Positions 34,661 to 44,979 of a stretch of 64,000 nucleotides of DNA are shown in pieces. Every line of letters starts with the position of its first letter. Position 1 is the stretch's first letter. The notes under the pieces were generated by a model. The model was not told where the DNA came from. It made no database searches and was given only the letters and a program-made list of their open reading frames with translations. Source of the stretch: FEB-7 sp963698265 (GTDB lineage: Bacteria; Pseudomonadota; Gammaproteobacteria; Burkholderiales; Usitatibacteraceae); contig CAVOQC010000004.1 in assembly GCA_963698265.1 (NCBI GenBank), positions 248,001-312,000 of the forward strand, in the 5' to 3' direction. A program made the position numbers and the translations under genes.

Positions 34661-34745
34661 CGACTTGGGACCTGCGGGCGCGGGCCGACGATGATACGAT
34701 AATCCCGGAAGACGGCCCCACGAGGCCGCGGAGGAGCATCTAAAA

Positions 34746-35555
34746 GTGGGACTTCTGGACGATCTCAAGAAACAGGCCGACGCCCTCAAGGCGCAGGACA
34801 CCGACCGCACCGAGAGCCTGCGGTCGAACGCAGTGGCGGTCGACCATGCCCTGCGGCGGGCGTTCCTCTACATGAACGACCTGGGCAAGCAGCTGAACCT
34901 GGTGAAGATGCCCTGCCCGTTCGTCTACAAGCTCCCGACGGTGGGCGACATCACGGGGCTTACCTTCAAGGACTTCTTCGCCGACTTCCGCAGCAAGCAC
35001 TTCATCGACAAGGATTACTACGGCGAGGTGCACCTTGCCACCCGCAGCGCCTCCGACCAGGTCCTTGCGATCAAGAAGGGCCCGGACGACATGGAGAAGT
35101 TCCGGAACATCCTCTGGCAGTTCAACATCGAGCACAAGAGCGAGCAGTTCCGCGACCAGCGGAAGGTCATCACGCACGAGATGTTCGAGGTGAAGTGCGA
35201 CTTCCGCGTGCAGGCCAAGTTCGAGGGCGACCACGAGACGGGGAAGTTGAAGATCATGGCGAAGAACGTCGGCGACTTCACCATCGATGTCTTCCAGATG
35301 ACCGCGTTCGAGTTAAACGACAAGGCGGTCGAGGAGTTCGCGAAGTACTTCATCGGCCGGCCGAACGAGTGGAACGAGATCGTGAAGCGCTCGACGCTCA
35401 ACCAGAGGGCCCCGGTAGCCCCCGCGCCGAAGCCCAAGCCCAAGATCGATCCGAATTACGTCGTCCCGAAGGAGCCGGCGCCTCCCGCCGCCGCCGCGGA
35501 CGAGAAGCGCGGCCTGCTCGGTTCGCTGCGCTCCTTCATCAAGAAGGACAGCTAG
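34746..35555 (+). CDS. conserved hypothetical cytoplasmic protein
   Basis: 269 residues from GTG, with GGAGGA ~9 bases upstream. I do not recognise a named family. The N-terminal ~210 residues are a mixed alpha/beta domain (FLYMNDLGKQLNLVKMP, VFQMTAFELNDKAVEEFAKYFIG). A Pro/Ala/Lys linker (~residues 220-250) leads to a short amphipathic tail, LLGSLRSFIKK, that could bind a membrane or partner. No signal peptide or membrane helix is present. It is divergent from glpK by 85 bases. Confidence 0.7.
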   Translation: MGLLDDLKKQADALKAQDTDRTESLRSNAVAVDHALRRAFLYMNDLGKQLNLVKMPCPFVYKLPTVGDITGLTFKDFFADFRSKHFIDKDYYGEVHLATRSASDQVLAIKKGPDDMEKFRNILWQFNIEHKSEQFRDQRKVITHEMFEVKCDFRVQAKFEGDHETGKLKIMAKNVGDFTIDVFQMTAFELNDKAVEEFAKYFIGRPNEWNEIVKRSTLNQRAPVAPAPKPKPKIDPNYVVPKEPAPPAAAADEKRGLLGSLRSFIKKDS

Positions 35556-35596
35556 GCGGGGCGCGATAAGCGCCTTCCCGTCCGGCGACCCCCCCG

Positions 35597-36724
35597 ATGG
35601 CCCGACTCGCGGTCCTGGTCGGCACGCGCAAGGGGCTTTTCATCCTCAAGGCGGGTCGCGACCGGCGAAGCTGGTCCATGGAAGGCCCGCATTTCCTCGG
35701 GCAGGTGGTCAATCACGCCGTCCTCGACCCGCGCGACGGGCGGACGATGCTCGCCGCGGTGCGCGCGGGGCACCTCGGCCCCACCGTGTTCCGCTCGACC
35801 GACGCGGGGAAGACGTGGAAGGAGGCGAAGGCGCCCCCGGCATTCCCCAAGGCTCGTTCCGGCGAGACCGGCGAAAGCGTGAGCCACGTCTTCTGGCTGG
35901 CGCCGGGACATGCCGACCAGCCCGGGCGCTGGTATGCGGGCACCTCGCCGCAGGCGCTCTTCGTGTCGGAAGACGGGGGCGTCACCTGGCGCGGCGTGCA
36001 GGGTTTCAACGCGCACCCCGACCGGCGCAAGTGGATAGGAGGGCCCCAGGACGCGCCGCCGGATGGGGGCACGCTGCACTCGATCAACATCGACCCGTTC
36101 GACAGCGCGCATCTCTACATCGGGCTGTCGGGGGGAGGCGTCTTCGAGTCGCGCGACAGCGGCGCGACGTGGACGCCGCTGAACCGCGGCTGCGCCGCCG
36201 ATTTCCTCCCGGACCCCGCCGCGGAATTCGGACACGATCCGCACTGCCTCCGGGTCCACCCCACGGCGCGCGACGTGGTCTACCAGCAGAACCATTGCGG
36301 CATCTACCGGCTCGAGCGCGCCCAAAACCGCTGGAAGCGGGTCGGCGCGAGCATGCCGGCGCGGATCGGCGACATCGGGTTCCCGATGGTCCTGCACCCG
36401 CGTGATCCCGCGGTGGCCTGGGTCTTCCCGATGGACGGGACCACCGTGTGGCCGAGGACGCCCATCGGCGGCCGGCCGGCGGTCTACGGCACGCGCAATG
36501 CCGGCCGGTCGTGGAAGCGGATGGACCACGGATTGCCGAAGGGGCAGGCATGGTTCACCGTGAAGCGCCAGGCCATGGGCGCCGACGCGCTCGATCCCGT
36601 GGGACTGTACTTCGGCACCACGGGGGGCGAGGTCTGGGCGAGCTTCGACGAGGGCGCGCGCTGGCATTGCCTGTGCCTGCACCTGCCCCACGTCTATTCG
36701 ATCGAGGCGGCGCTCCCCGGGTGA
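35597..36724 (+). CDS. Asp-box (BNR/sialidase-like) beta-propeller protein
   Basis: 375 residues. At least four Asp-box repeats are visible: FRSTDAGKTWKEA, FVSEDGGVTWRGV, FESRDSGATWTPL and YGTRNAGRSWKRM. The N-terminus (ARLAVLVGTRKGLFILKAG) lacks a signal peptide, so it is probably cytoplasmic. Sialidase catalytic residues are not evident. The stop overlaps the MoaD-like gene start (GTGA), a pairing that implies a shared task. Confidence 0.8.
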   Translation: MARLAVLVGTRKGLFILKAGRDRRSWSMEGPHFLGQVVNHAVLDPRDGRTMLAAVRAGHLGPTVFRSTDAGKTWKEAKAPPAFPKARSGETGESVSHVFWLAPGHADQPGRWYAGTSPQALFVSEDGGVTWRGVQGFNAHPDRRKWIGGPQDAPPDGGTLHSINIDPFDSAHLYIGLSGGGVFESRDSGATWTPLNRGCAADFLPDPAAEFGHDPHCLRVHPTARDVVYQQNHCGIYRLERAQNRWKRVGASMPARIGDIGFPMVLHPRDPAVAWVFPMDGTTVWPRTPIGGRPAVYGTRNAGRSWKRMDHGLPKGQAWFTVKRQAMGADALDPVGLYFGTTGGEVWASFDEGARWHCLCLHLPHVYSIEAALPG

Positions 36725-36981
36725 AGGTCGTCCTCCCGAGCCCGCTGGCGGCCTATACCGCAGGGCGGAGGGAGGTCGATGCCGGGGGCGCCACGCTCGC
36801 CGAGGTCCTCGCCGACCTCGACCGGCAGTACCCGGGCATACGCTTCCGGGTGATCGACGAGCAGGACGCGATCCGCGCCCACATCAAGATATTCGTCAAC
36901 CGGGAGATGGCCCGATCACTCGCCAGGCGGCTGGCACCGGGCGACGAAATCCTGCTGGTGGCCGCGCTTTCGGGGGGCTGA
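36721..36981 (+). CDS. MoaD/ThiS family ubiquitin-like protein
   Basis: 86 residues from the GTG in the GTGA overlap. The beta-grasp pattern (KVVLPSPLAAYTAG, then ATLAEVLADLDRQYPGIRF, then EILLVAALSGG) ends in the Gly-Gly tail needed for thiocarboxylation or conjugation. No MoaE, MoeB/ThiF or ThiG gene is in the window, so its activating enzyme is elsewhere. Translation is coupled to the propeller gene. Confidence 0.85.
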   Translation: MKVVLPSPLAAYTAGRREVDAGGATLAEVLADLDRQYPGIRFRVIDEQDAIRAHIKIFVNREMARSLARRLAPGDEILLVAALSGG

Positions 36982-37074
36982 ATTTCCGCGCCCTTGTTGC
37001 GCTGCGTCACAAATCGGCAAGGCAACCCGGGGCGCTCCGGGGTAACATGGGCGGACGAAGACAAGAGCCGGCCA

Positions 37075-37097
37075 CGGGGCCGCATAGACAGGCCCCG
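37075..37097 (+). promoter_or_regulatory. hairpin in the ugpB leader
   Basis: CGGGGCC (37075-37081) pairs with GGCCCCG (37091-37097) around a 9-base loop, 53 bases before the ugpB ATG. It is a plausible leader structure. I see no convincing PhoB box or -35/-10 pair nearby. Confidence 0.35.
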
Positions 37098-37149
37098 GGA
37101 CCAGAGCGATCCGGTCAACCCGCCACACCCATCCATGGAGAAACGTTCA

Positions 37150-38463
37150 ATGAACCGCAAATTCCTGCTGGTGGCCGCCCTTGCGACCGCCTTTTCCATT
37201 TCCGGCGCGCAGGCCCAGACCGAAATCCAGTGGTGGCATTCCATGGGCGGCGCCCTCGGCGACAAGGTGAACGACCTCGCCAACAAGTTCAACGCCAGCC
37301 AGACGGGCTACAAGATCGTGCCGAGCTACAAGGGCAGCTATCCGGAGTCGATGACCGCGGCGATCGCGTCCTACCGCGCCGGCAACGCGCCGCACATCGT
37401 GCAGGTCTTCGAGGTCGGGACCGCCACGATGATGGCCGGCAAGGGCGCGGTCGTGCCGGTCTACAAGCTCATGAAGGACGCCGACGAGCCCTTCGACCCG
37501 AAGGCCTACATCGGCCCCGTCTCGGGCTACTACTCCGACAGCCAGGGCAACATGCTGTCCTTCCCGTTCAACAGCTCGACCGTCGTGTTCTACATCAACA
37601 AGGACGCGTACAAGAAGGCCGGGCTGGACACCGAAAAGGCGCCCAAGACCTGGAAGGAATTCCTCGCCGCCTCCGAGAAGTTGAAGGCCGCGGGACAGCA
37701 GTGCGTCTACACCAGCGGCTGGCCGTCCTGGATGCACATCGAGAACTTCTCCGCCTGGCACAACGTGCCCATCGGGACGAAGGAAAACGGCATGGCCGGC
37801 ATCGACACCGTGTTCCAGGTGAACTCCCCGCTCCATGTGCGTCACGTGGCGATGCTGGGCGACATGGCGAAGAAGGGCCTGCTTACCTATGCCGGTCGCA
37901 GGAACCAGGCCGAGGCCAAGTTCGCGAGCGGCGAATGCGCGATGCTCACCTCGTCCACCGGCGCGCAGGCCAACATCCGCCGCACCGCCAAGTTCGACTG
38001 GTCGGTGAACATGATTCCCTATCACGATGACGTGAAGGGCGCCCCGCAGAACTCGATCATCGGGGGCGCCTCGCTCTGGGTGATGGGCGGCAAGACCAAC
38101 AACGCCTACAAGGGGATCGCCAAGTTCTTCGCCTTCCTGTCGAAGCCGGAAATCCAGATGGAATGGCACATCGGCACCGGCTACGTGCCGATCACCAAGG
38201 CGGCCTACGACCTGACGCGCAAGTCCGGCTTCTACGACAAGAACCCGGGCGCCGACATTGCCATCAAGCAGCTCATGAACAAGCCGGCGACAGCCAACTC
38301 CAAGGGCCTTCGGTTCGGCAACTTCGTCCAGGGCCGCGAGGTGATCGAGGAGGAAATGGAAGCCGTGATCATGGGCAAGAAGGACGCGAAATCCGCGATG
38401 GACGAGGCCGTCAAGCGCGGCAACGATATCCTTCGCAAGTTCGAGGCCGCCAACAAGGGCTGA
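37150..38463 (+). CDS. ugpB: sn-glycerol-3-phosphate ABC transporter, binding protein
   Basis: 437 residues from ATG 37150, with GGAG 9 bases upstream; an ATG at 37135 would overlap that ribosome site. The signal peptide is MNRKFLLVAALATAFSISGAQA. The mature start TEIQWWHSMGGALGDKVN and the GYYSDSQGNMLSFPFNSST block are typical of UgpB. It binds G3P or glycerophosphodiesters in the periplasm and heads ugpBAEC. Confidence 0.95.
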   Translation: MNRKFLLVAALATAFSISGAQAQTEIQWWHSMGGALGDKVNDLANKFNASQTGYKIVPSYKGSYPESMTAAIASYRAGNAPHIVQVFEVGTATMMAGKGAVVPVYKLMKDADEPFDPKAYIGPVSGYYSDSQGNMLSFPFNSSTVVFYINKDAYKKAGLDTEKAPKTWKEFLAASEKLKAAGQQCVYTSGWPSWMHIENFSAWHNVPIGTKENGMAGIDTVFQVNSPLHVRHVAMLGDMAKKGLLTYAGRRNQAEAKFASGECAMLTSSTGAQANIRRTAKFDWSVNMIPYHDDVKGAPQNSIIGGASLWVMGGKTNNAYKGIAKFFAFLSKPEIQMEWHIGTGYVPITKAAYDLTRKSGFYDKNPGADIAIKQLMNKPATANSKGLRFGNFVQGREVIEEEMEAVIMGKKDAKSAMDEAVKRGNDILRKFEAANKG

Positions 38464-38480
38464 TCGAACCAACCGGCCAG

Positions 38481-38500
38481 GGGGGCCCGCGAGGGCCCCC
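38481..38500 (+). terminator. attenuator hairpin between ugpB and ugpA
   Basis: GGGGGCCC (38481-38488) and GGGCCCCC (38493-38500) form a perfect 8-bp stem with a GCGA tetraloop, followed by TTCTC. It lies between the ugpB stop and ugpA. Partial termination or 3' protection would explain a binding protein made in excess over permeases. Confidence 0.7.
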
Positions 38501-38515
38501 TTCTCAATCCCCGCC

Positions 38516-39397
38516 ATGGAAAAACGCGTCGTCTTCAAGTCGGCCTGGCTTCCGTACGTGCTCCTGCTCCCGCAGATCACGATCACGGTCCTGTTCTTCT
38601 TCTGGCCCGCGGCGCAGGCGGTCTACTACTCGTTCCTGGTGCAGGACGCGTTCGGGCTGACGTCGCAGTTCGTCTGGTTCGAGAACTACGTCTATCTCTT
38701 CAACGACTCGCATTACCTTTCGTCGTTTCGCGTGACGGCCTTCTTCAGCTTCATGGTCGCGACGTCCGGGATCGTGATCTCCCTCGTTCTCGCGACGATG
38801 GCCGACTCGGTCGTGCGCGGCGCGCTCGCCTACAAGACCTTCCTCATCTGGCCGTACGCGGTGGCCCCGGCCATCGCGGGCGTGCTCTGGGCGTTCATCT
38901 TCGCCCCGTCCATCGGGATCGTGACCTACTTCCTGAAAAAACTCGGGATCGACTGGAACTGGATCATCAATTCCGAGCAGGCCATGCTCCTCGTGGTGGT
39001 GGCTTCGGTGTGGAAGCAGATCAGCTACAACTTCCTCTTCTTCCTCGCGGGCCTGCAGTCGATCCCGAAGTCGCTGCTGGAGGCCGCCGCGATCGACGGC
39101 GCGGGACCGTTCCGGCGCTTCTGGACGATCGTCTTCCCGCTGCTGTCGCCGACGACGTTCTTCCTGCTGGTGATGAACATCATCTACTCGTTCTTCGACA
39201 CCTTCGGCGTGATCGACGCGACCACGGAAGGCGGGCCGGGCGACGCCACGAAGATCCTCGTCTACAAGGTCTACTACGACGGCGTGAAGGCCGCCGACCT
39301 CGGGGGCTCGTCGGCGCAATCCGTGATCCTCATGGCCATCGTCATCTCGCTCACCGTGATCCAGTTCCGCTATATCGAGCGCAGGGTCCAGTACTAG
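38516..39397 (+). CDS. ugpA: sn-glycerol-3-phosphate ABC transporter permease
   Basis: 293 residues with six membrane helices. The EAA loop that contacts the ATPase is LLEAAAIDGAGPFRRFWTIVFPLLSP. The N-terminus WLPYVLLLPQITITVLFFFWPA matches MalF-type sugar permeases. It pairs with UgpE. Confidence 0.95.
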   Translation: MEKRVVFKSAWLPYVLLLPQITITVLFFFWPAAQAVYYSFLVQDAFGLTSQFVWFENYVYLFNDSHYLSSFRVTAFFSFMVATSGIVISLVLATMADSVVRGALAYKTFLIWPYAVAPAIAGVLWAFIFAPSIGIVTYFLKKLGIDWNWIINSEQAMLLVVVASVWKQISYNFLFFLAGLQSIPKSLLEAAAIDGAGPFRRFWTIVFPLLSPTTFFLLVMNIIYSFFDTFGVIDATTEGGPGDATKILVYKVYYDGVKAADLGGSSAQSVILMAIVISLTVIQFRYIERRVQY

Positions 39398-39430
39398 CGT
39401 GGCCAAGCGCATGCATCGCCGGGAAATGAA

Positions 39431-40279
39431 ATGGTAGAAAACAGGCCCGTCCGGGATGTCCTGGCGCACGTCGTGCTCATCGCGGGCGTGCTGCTGGTCG
39501 CGTTCCCGTTGTGGGTGACGTTTGTCGCCTCGACGCTCACCTTCGAGCAAATCGTGACGGTCCCGATGCCGCTCTGGCCCGGGGACCATTTCATCGCCAA
39601 CTACACGCAGGTGCTGACCGCGGGCTCGGAAAAGGGCTCCTCGGCGCCGGTATCGACGATGCTCGTGAACAGCCTGATCATGGCGCTGTCGATCGCGACC
39701 GGGAAGATCGCGATATCCATCCTCTCTGCCTTTGCGATCGTCTATTTCCGCTTCCCGGGCCGGACCTTCTTCTTCTGGAGCGTCTTCGTCACGCTGATGC
39801 TGCCGGTGGAAGTGCGCATCATCCCCACCTTCAAGGTGGCCTCGGATCTCGGCATCCTCAATACCCACGTGGGCCTTGCCCTGCCGCTGATCGCATCGGC
39901 GACGGCGACGTTCCTCTTCCGCCAGTTCTTCATGACGATTCCCGACGAACTCGCCGAGGCCGCGCGCATAGACGGCGCGGGGCCCATCCGGTTCTTCATC
40001 GACGTGGTGCTGCCGCTGTCGAAGACGCACATGGCCGCGCTTTTCGTGATCCTCTTCATCTACGGCTGGAACCAGTACCTCTGGCCACTGCTCATCACGA
40101 CTTCGGAGTCGATGTACACGGTGGTGATAGGCATCAAGCGCATGATCGCCGGCGGGGACGCCTCGAACGAGTGGCATCTCATCATGGCCACGGCGATGCT
40201 GGCGCTCATGCCGCCGGCGCTGGTCGTGGTGCTGATGCAGAAGTGGTTCGTGAAGGGCCTGGTCGAGACCGAGAAGTAG
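39431..40279 (+). CDS. ugpE: sn-glycerol-3-phosphate ABC transporter permease
   Basis: 282 residues with six membrane helices. The EAA loop is ELAEAARIDGAGPIRFFIDVVLPLSK. The C-terminus MQKWFVKGLVETEK is typical of MalG-type permeases. It forms the channel with UgpA. Confidence 0.95.
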   Translation: MVENRPVRDVLAHVVLIAGVLLVAFPLWVTFVASTLTFEQIVTVPMPLWPGDHFIANYTQVLTAGSEKGSSAPVSTMLVNSLIMALSIATGKIAISILSAFAIVYFRFPGRTFFFWSVFVTLMLPVEVRIIPTFKVASDLGILNTHVGLALPLIASATATFLFRQFFMTIPDELAEAARIDGAGPIRFFIDVVLPLSKTHMAALFVILFIYGWNQYLWPLLITTSESMYTVVIGIKRMIAGGDASNEWHLIMATAMLALMPPALVVVLMQKWFVKGLVETEK

Positions 40280-40309
40280 CGAGACGCGAACGAGGGAAGC
40301 GAAGGACTT

Positions 40310-41377
<1,068 letters not shown>

Positions 41378-41382
41378 GCGGG

Positions 41383-42129
41383 ATGGCGATCGACCCGCGG
41401 CGCCTCGAGGAGCTCACGCTCAACTCGTCCGCGCCGCCGGGGCAGCTCCTCTACGACGGCTGGCTGCTTCGCTTCTCGCCCGGGAAGGCCAAGCGCGCCC
41501 GCTCGGTCAATGCGGTCTATCCCTCGCGCCTGCCGCTCGAGGAGAAGATCGCCCATTGCGAGCGCGTCTACGGCGAGCGCGGCCTTGCCGCCATCTTCCG
41601 GATCTCGGCGCATACGGACCCGCCACGGCTCGACGAGGTTCTCGAGGGGAATGGCTACGAGTCGTTCAGCCCGACCGAGGTGCGGTGCGCCGCCATCGAC
41701 CCGGCCCACCTTGCAGGTCCCGAGGTCGCGAATCCTCGCCTGGACGAGTGGTTCGACATGGTGGGGGAGCTTCGCGGATCGGCGATCGCGCACCGCGGCG
41801 CCCATCTGGCGCGCCTCTCGGCGCTGCCGCTGGAGATGCGCCCGGTGGCCCTGGTCGAGGCGGGCATTCCCCTCGCCGCGGGCCTCGCGATCCTCGAGGA
41901 CGGGCATGTGGGGCTCTTCGACGTGGTGACGCGCGAAGGTGAGCGCCGGCGCGGGCTGGCGCGCGCCGTGGTGGCCGCGCTGCTACGATGGTCCTGGGAG
42001 CGGGGCGCGCGGCAGTCCTATCTCCAGGTCGAGGCGGAGAACGCCCCGGCCATCGCGCTCTACCGGGATTTCGGATTCGAATTGGCCTACCGCTACTGGT
42101 ACCGCGCGCGGCCGGGGGACACGCAATGA
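41383..42129 (+). CDS. GNAT family N-acetyltransferase
   Basis: 248 residues from the ATG five bases after ugpC. The N-terminal half (LLYDGWLLRFSPGKAKRARSVNAVYPS) and the C-terminal acetyl-CoA motif (EGERRRGLARAVVAALLRW, then ENAPAIALYRDFGFELAYRYWYR) match a two-lobe GNAT seen in many proteobacteria. Substrate unknown. It overlaps the next gene by four bases. Confidence 0.85.
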   Translation: MAIDPRRLEELTLNSSAPPGQLLYDGWLLRFSPGKAKRARSVNAVYPSRLPLEEKIAHCERVYGERGLAAIFRISAHTDPPRLDEVLEGNGYESFSPTEVRCAAIDPAHLAGPEVANPRLDEWFDMVGELRGSAIAHRGAHLARLSALPLEMRPVALVEAGIPLAAGLAILEDGHVGLFDVVTREGERRRGLARAVVAALLRWSWERGARQSYLQVEAENAPAIALYRDFGFELAYRYWYRARPGDTQ

Positions 42130-42617
42130 ACGAGATCGACCTGGCTTCCCGCCAACTGGGCGAAGCCTGCCTCCTGGCCAGGGCCTCCATCGCCACCGCG
42201 GAATCCTGCACCGGCGGCGGCGTGGGGGAAGCGATCACGCGGACGGCGGGCAGCTCCGCCTGGTTCGACCGGGGGTTCGTCACCTATTCCGATGCGGCGA
42301 AGGTCGACCTGCTGGGCGTGAAGCAGGAGACCATCGGCTCCCACGGTGCGGTGTCGGAGGCGGTGGCCCGCGAAATGGCCGTCGGCGCCCTCCACCAGAG
42401 CGACGCCGATTTCGCAGTCGCGGTCACCGGGGTGGCGGGGCCCGGGGGCGGCAGCCCCTCGAAGCCCGTGGGCCTCGTCTGGTTTGCGTGGGCCTCCCTG
42501 GAAGGCGAGGTCCGGGCGAAGTTCGAGATCTTCGGCGGCGACCGCGCGGCGGTGCGCCAGCAGGCCGTGCTCGAGGCGCTGAACGGGCTGGTGGCGCTCG
42601 TCGCGCCGAAGGGGTGA
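42126..42617 (+). CDS. CinA C-terminal domain protein, NMN deamidase (PncC)
   Basis: 163 residues. IATAESCTGGGVGEAITRTAGSS holds the catalytic Ser, and VAVTGVAGPGGGSPSKPVGLVWFAW is the other conserved block. Stand-alone CinA C-domains hydrolyse NMN to nicotinate mononucleotide, salvaging NAD. Its last codon and stop lie inside a 40-bp inverted repeat. Upstream is the GNAT gene (ATGA overlap). Confidence 0.9.
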   Translation: MNEIDLASRQLGEACLLARASIATAESCTGGGVGEAITRTAGSSAWFDRGFVTYSDAAKVDLLGVKQETIGSHGAVSEAVAREMAVGALHQSDADFAVAVTGVAGPGGGSPSKPVGLVWFAWASLEGEVRAKFEIFGGDRAAVRQQAVLEALNGLVALVAPKG

Positions 42618-42650
42618 AGCAAGGCATTCCGGAATGCTTTGCTTCACCCC
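42611..42650 (+). terminator. 40-bp inverted repeat at the end of the cinA gene
   Basis: Two 20-base arms (42611-42630 and 42631-42650) are inverted copies with one mismatch that is G-U in RNA, and no spacer. The cinA stop codon lies in the first arm. The bases after it are TTCTGCCC, a weak T-run. It most likely isolates the ugp operon from lexA. The length and absence of a loop are unusual for a simple terminator. Confidence 0.65.
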
Positions 42651-42685
42651 TTCTGCCCATTCTCCTGCCGCCGCTTCCGGGTCGC

Positions 42686-42714
42686 TTGACACCAGAACGA
42701 TCGTTCTGTAGCTT
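42686..42714 (+). promoter_or_regulatory. lexA promoter
   Basis: A perfect -35, TTGACA (42686-42691), is 17 bases from TAGCTT (42709-42714), a partial -10. The first LexA-like operator fills the spacer. Confidence 0.6.
42694..42707 (+). promoter_or_regulatory. LexA operator 1, GAAC-N4-GTTC type
   Basis: A perfect 14-bp palindrome, AGAACGATCGTTCT, between the -35 and -10 boxes. This is the Bacillus/DinR box pattern rather than the CTG-N10-CAG pattern of E. coli. Confidence 0.7.
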
Positions 42715-42717
42715 ACC

Positions 42718-42729
42718 GAACAATCGTTC
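42718..42729 (+). promoter_or_regulatory. LexA operator 2, GAAC-N4-GTTC type
   Basis: GAACAATCGTTC, the same pattern, lies 23 bp centre to centre from operator 1, i.e. about two helical turns, and 20 bases before the lexA ATG. Two in-phase sites fit cooperative autorepression. Confidence 0.65.
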
Positions 42730-42749
42730 TGTACACCACTTGCCCACCC

Positions 42750-43346
42750 ATGGCGTTGAAGAACCACCAGCCCCTCGACCCGGCGTACCTGGAGAAGCTC
42801 CAGGACTACTACGCCGAGCACAAAGTGATCCCCTCCTACTCGGTGCTCGCCACCCTGTGGGGGATCTCCGCGAAGTCGTGGGTGTCGGAGTGCGTGCGCC
42901 GCTTCGAGGAGGCGGGCTTCCTGGACTGGACTCCTGACCGGCAGCTGAAGCCCGGCGCCCGGTTCTTCGAGCGGCGGCTCGCGCACGACACCGTCCAGGC
43001 GGGGCTGCCCAACCCGGCGCTCTCCGACGGCTACGACCTCGTCACCATCGACGACTACCTCATCCGGGTGCCGTCGAAGACGAGCCTGGTGCGCGTGAAG
43101 GGCGAGTCGATGATCGACGCCGGCATCCACGACGGCGACCTGATCGTGGTCGAGCAGCAGCCCAACGCCAACGTCGGCGAGATCGTCGTGGCGATCGTGG
43201 ACAACGAATTCACCGTGAAGTACCTGGACCGAGAAAAGGGCACGTTCGTCCTGAAGCCCGCGAACAAAGCCTTCCCGGTCATTCGCCCGAAGGGGCGCCT
43301 GGAGATTTTCGGTGTGATGGCGGGGCTCGTCCGGCGCACGCGCTAG
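42750..43346 (+). CDS. lexA: atypical LexA-family SOS repressor (S24 peptidase)
   Basis: 198 residues. The C-terminal half is a regular LexA protease: cleavage site Ala-Gly in DTVQAGLPNP (~residue 82), catalytic Ser in VKGESMIDAGIHDGDLIVV (~119) and Lys in EFTVKYLDR (~156). The N-terminal winged helix (VIPSYSVLATLWGISAKSW, then CVRRFEEAGFLDWTPD) is unlike E. coli LexA. Consistent with that, its own promoter has GAAC-N4-GTTC operators. It lies just upstream of recA-recX, so it is probably the main SOS repressor. A LexA2-like secondary role is the alternative. Confidence 0.85.
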   Translation: MALKNHQPLDPAYLEKLQDYYAEHKVIPSYSVLATLWGISAKSWVSECVRRFEEAGFLDWTPDRQLKPGARFFERRLAHDTVQAGLPNPALSDGYDLVTIDDYLIRVPSKTSLVRVKGESMIDAGIHDGDLIVVEQQPNANVGEIVVAIVDNEFTVKYLDREKGTFVLKPANKAFPVIRPKGRLEIFGVMAGLVRRTR

Positions 43347-43383
43347 CGACGGGTCCTGGGCGGAAAGTTCAACCTTACCGATA

Positions 43384-43392
43384 TGGGATAAT
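43384..43392 (+). promoter_or_regulatory. extended -10 promoter of recA
   Basis: TGGGATAAT fits the extended -10 form (TGn followed by a -10 hexamer). Transcription would begin near 43399, which would exclude the ATG at 43397 and favours the start at 43439. I see no GAAC-N4-GTTC box here. Confidence 0.45.
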
Positions 43393-43438
43393 TCCAATGC
43401 TCAAAGTCATCGCAAACCGCGAATCCGAAGCCCCCAAG

Positions 43439-44479
<1,041 letters not shown>

Positions 44480-44513
44480 TCCTGCTGCTTGTCGGACGCG
44501 TAGCATTCCGTCC

Positions 44514-44978
44514 ATGGCCTGGGGTTTTGCCGTCGCTGCGGTCGATGAACCGCTTCGTGCGCGTGCGCTGAGGCTGCTGGCCCGCCGCGAGCATTCGCGG
44601 GCGGAACTGCGGCGCAAGCTCGCGCCACATGCGCAGGAGGGCGTCGACCTCGAGGCGCTCCTCGACGACTTCACGAAGCGGGAGTGGCTGTCGGAGGAGC
44701 GCTTCGTCGAGCAGACCGTGCGCGCCAAGGCGAAGCGATATGGACCGCTCAAGATCGCGCATCACCTGCGCGGGAAAGGCATCGATGAAGCCGGGATTGC
44801 CGAGGGGCTCGCGCAGGCAAGGTCCACCGAGAATGAGTCTCTCGACTCGGCATGGCGCGCACGTTTTGGCCGCCCCGCGGCCGATGCGCGCGAAAGGGCG
44901 AAGCAGGTCCGGTTCCTGCAGCAGCGGGGTTTCCCGCTCGAATCCGTCCTGCGCTTCCTGAAGGAGGTTTCCCGCTAG
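44514..44978 (+). CDS. recX: regulatory protein RecX
   Basis: 154 residues of tandem three-helix repeats: ALRLLARREHSRAELRRKL, then LEALLDDFTKREWLSEERFVEQTVR and RYGPLKIAHHLRGKGID. It limits RecA filament growth. Position directly after recA is the norm. Its stop is only two bases from the stop of the convergent small membrane gene. Confidence 0.93.
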   Translation: MAWGFAVAAVDEPLRARALRLLARREHSRAELRRKLAPHAQEGVDLEALLDDFTKREWLSEERFVEQTVRAKAKRYGPLKIAHHLRGKGIDEAGIAEGLAQARSTENESLDSAWRARFGRPAADARERAKQVRFLQQRGFPLESVLRFLKEVSR

Positions 44979-44979
44979 T

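Noticed and set aside
37135..37150. ugpB start at ATG 37135
   Set aside because: It would place five residues before the signal peptide, and it overlaps the GGAG ribosome site used by ATG 37150.
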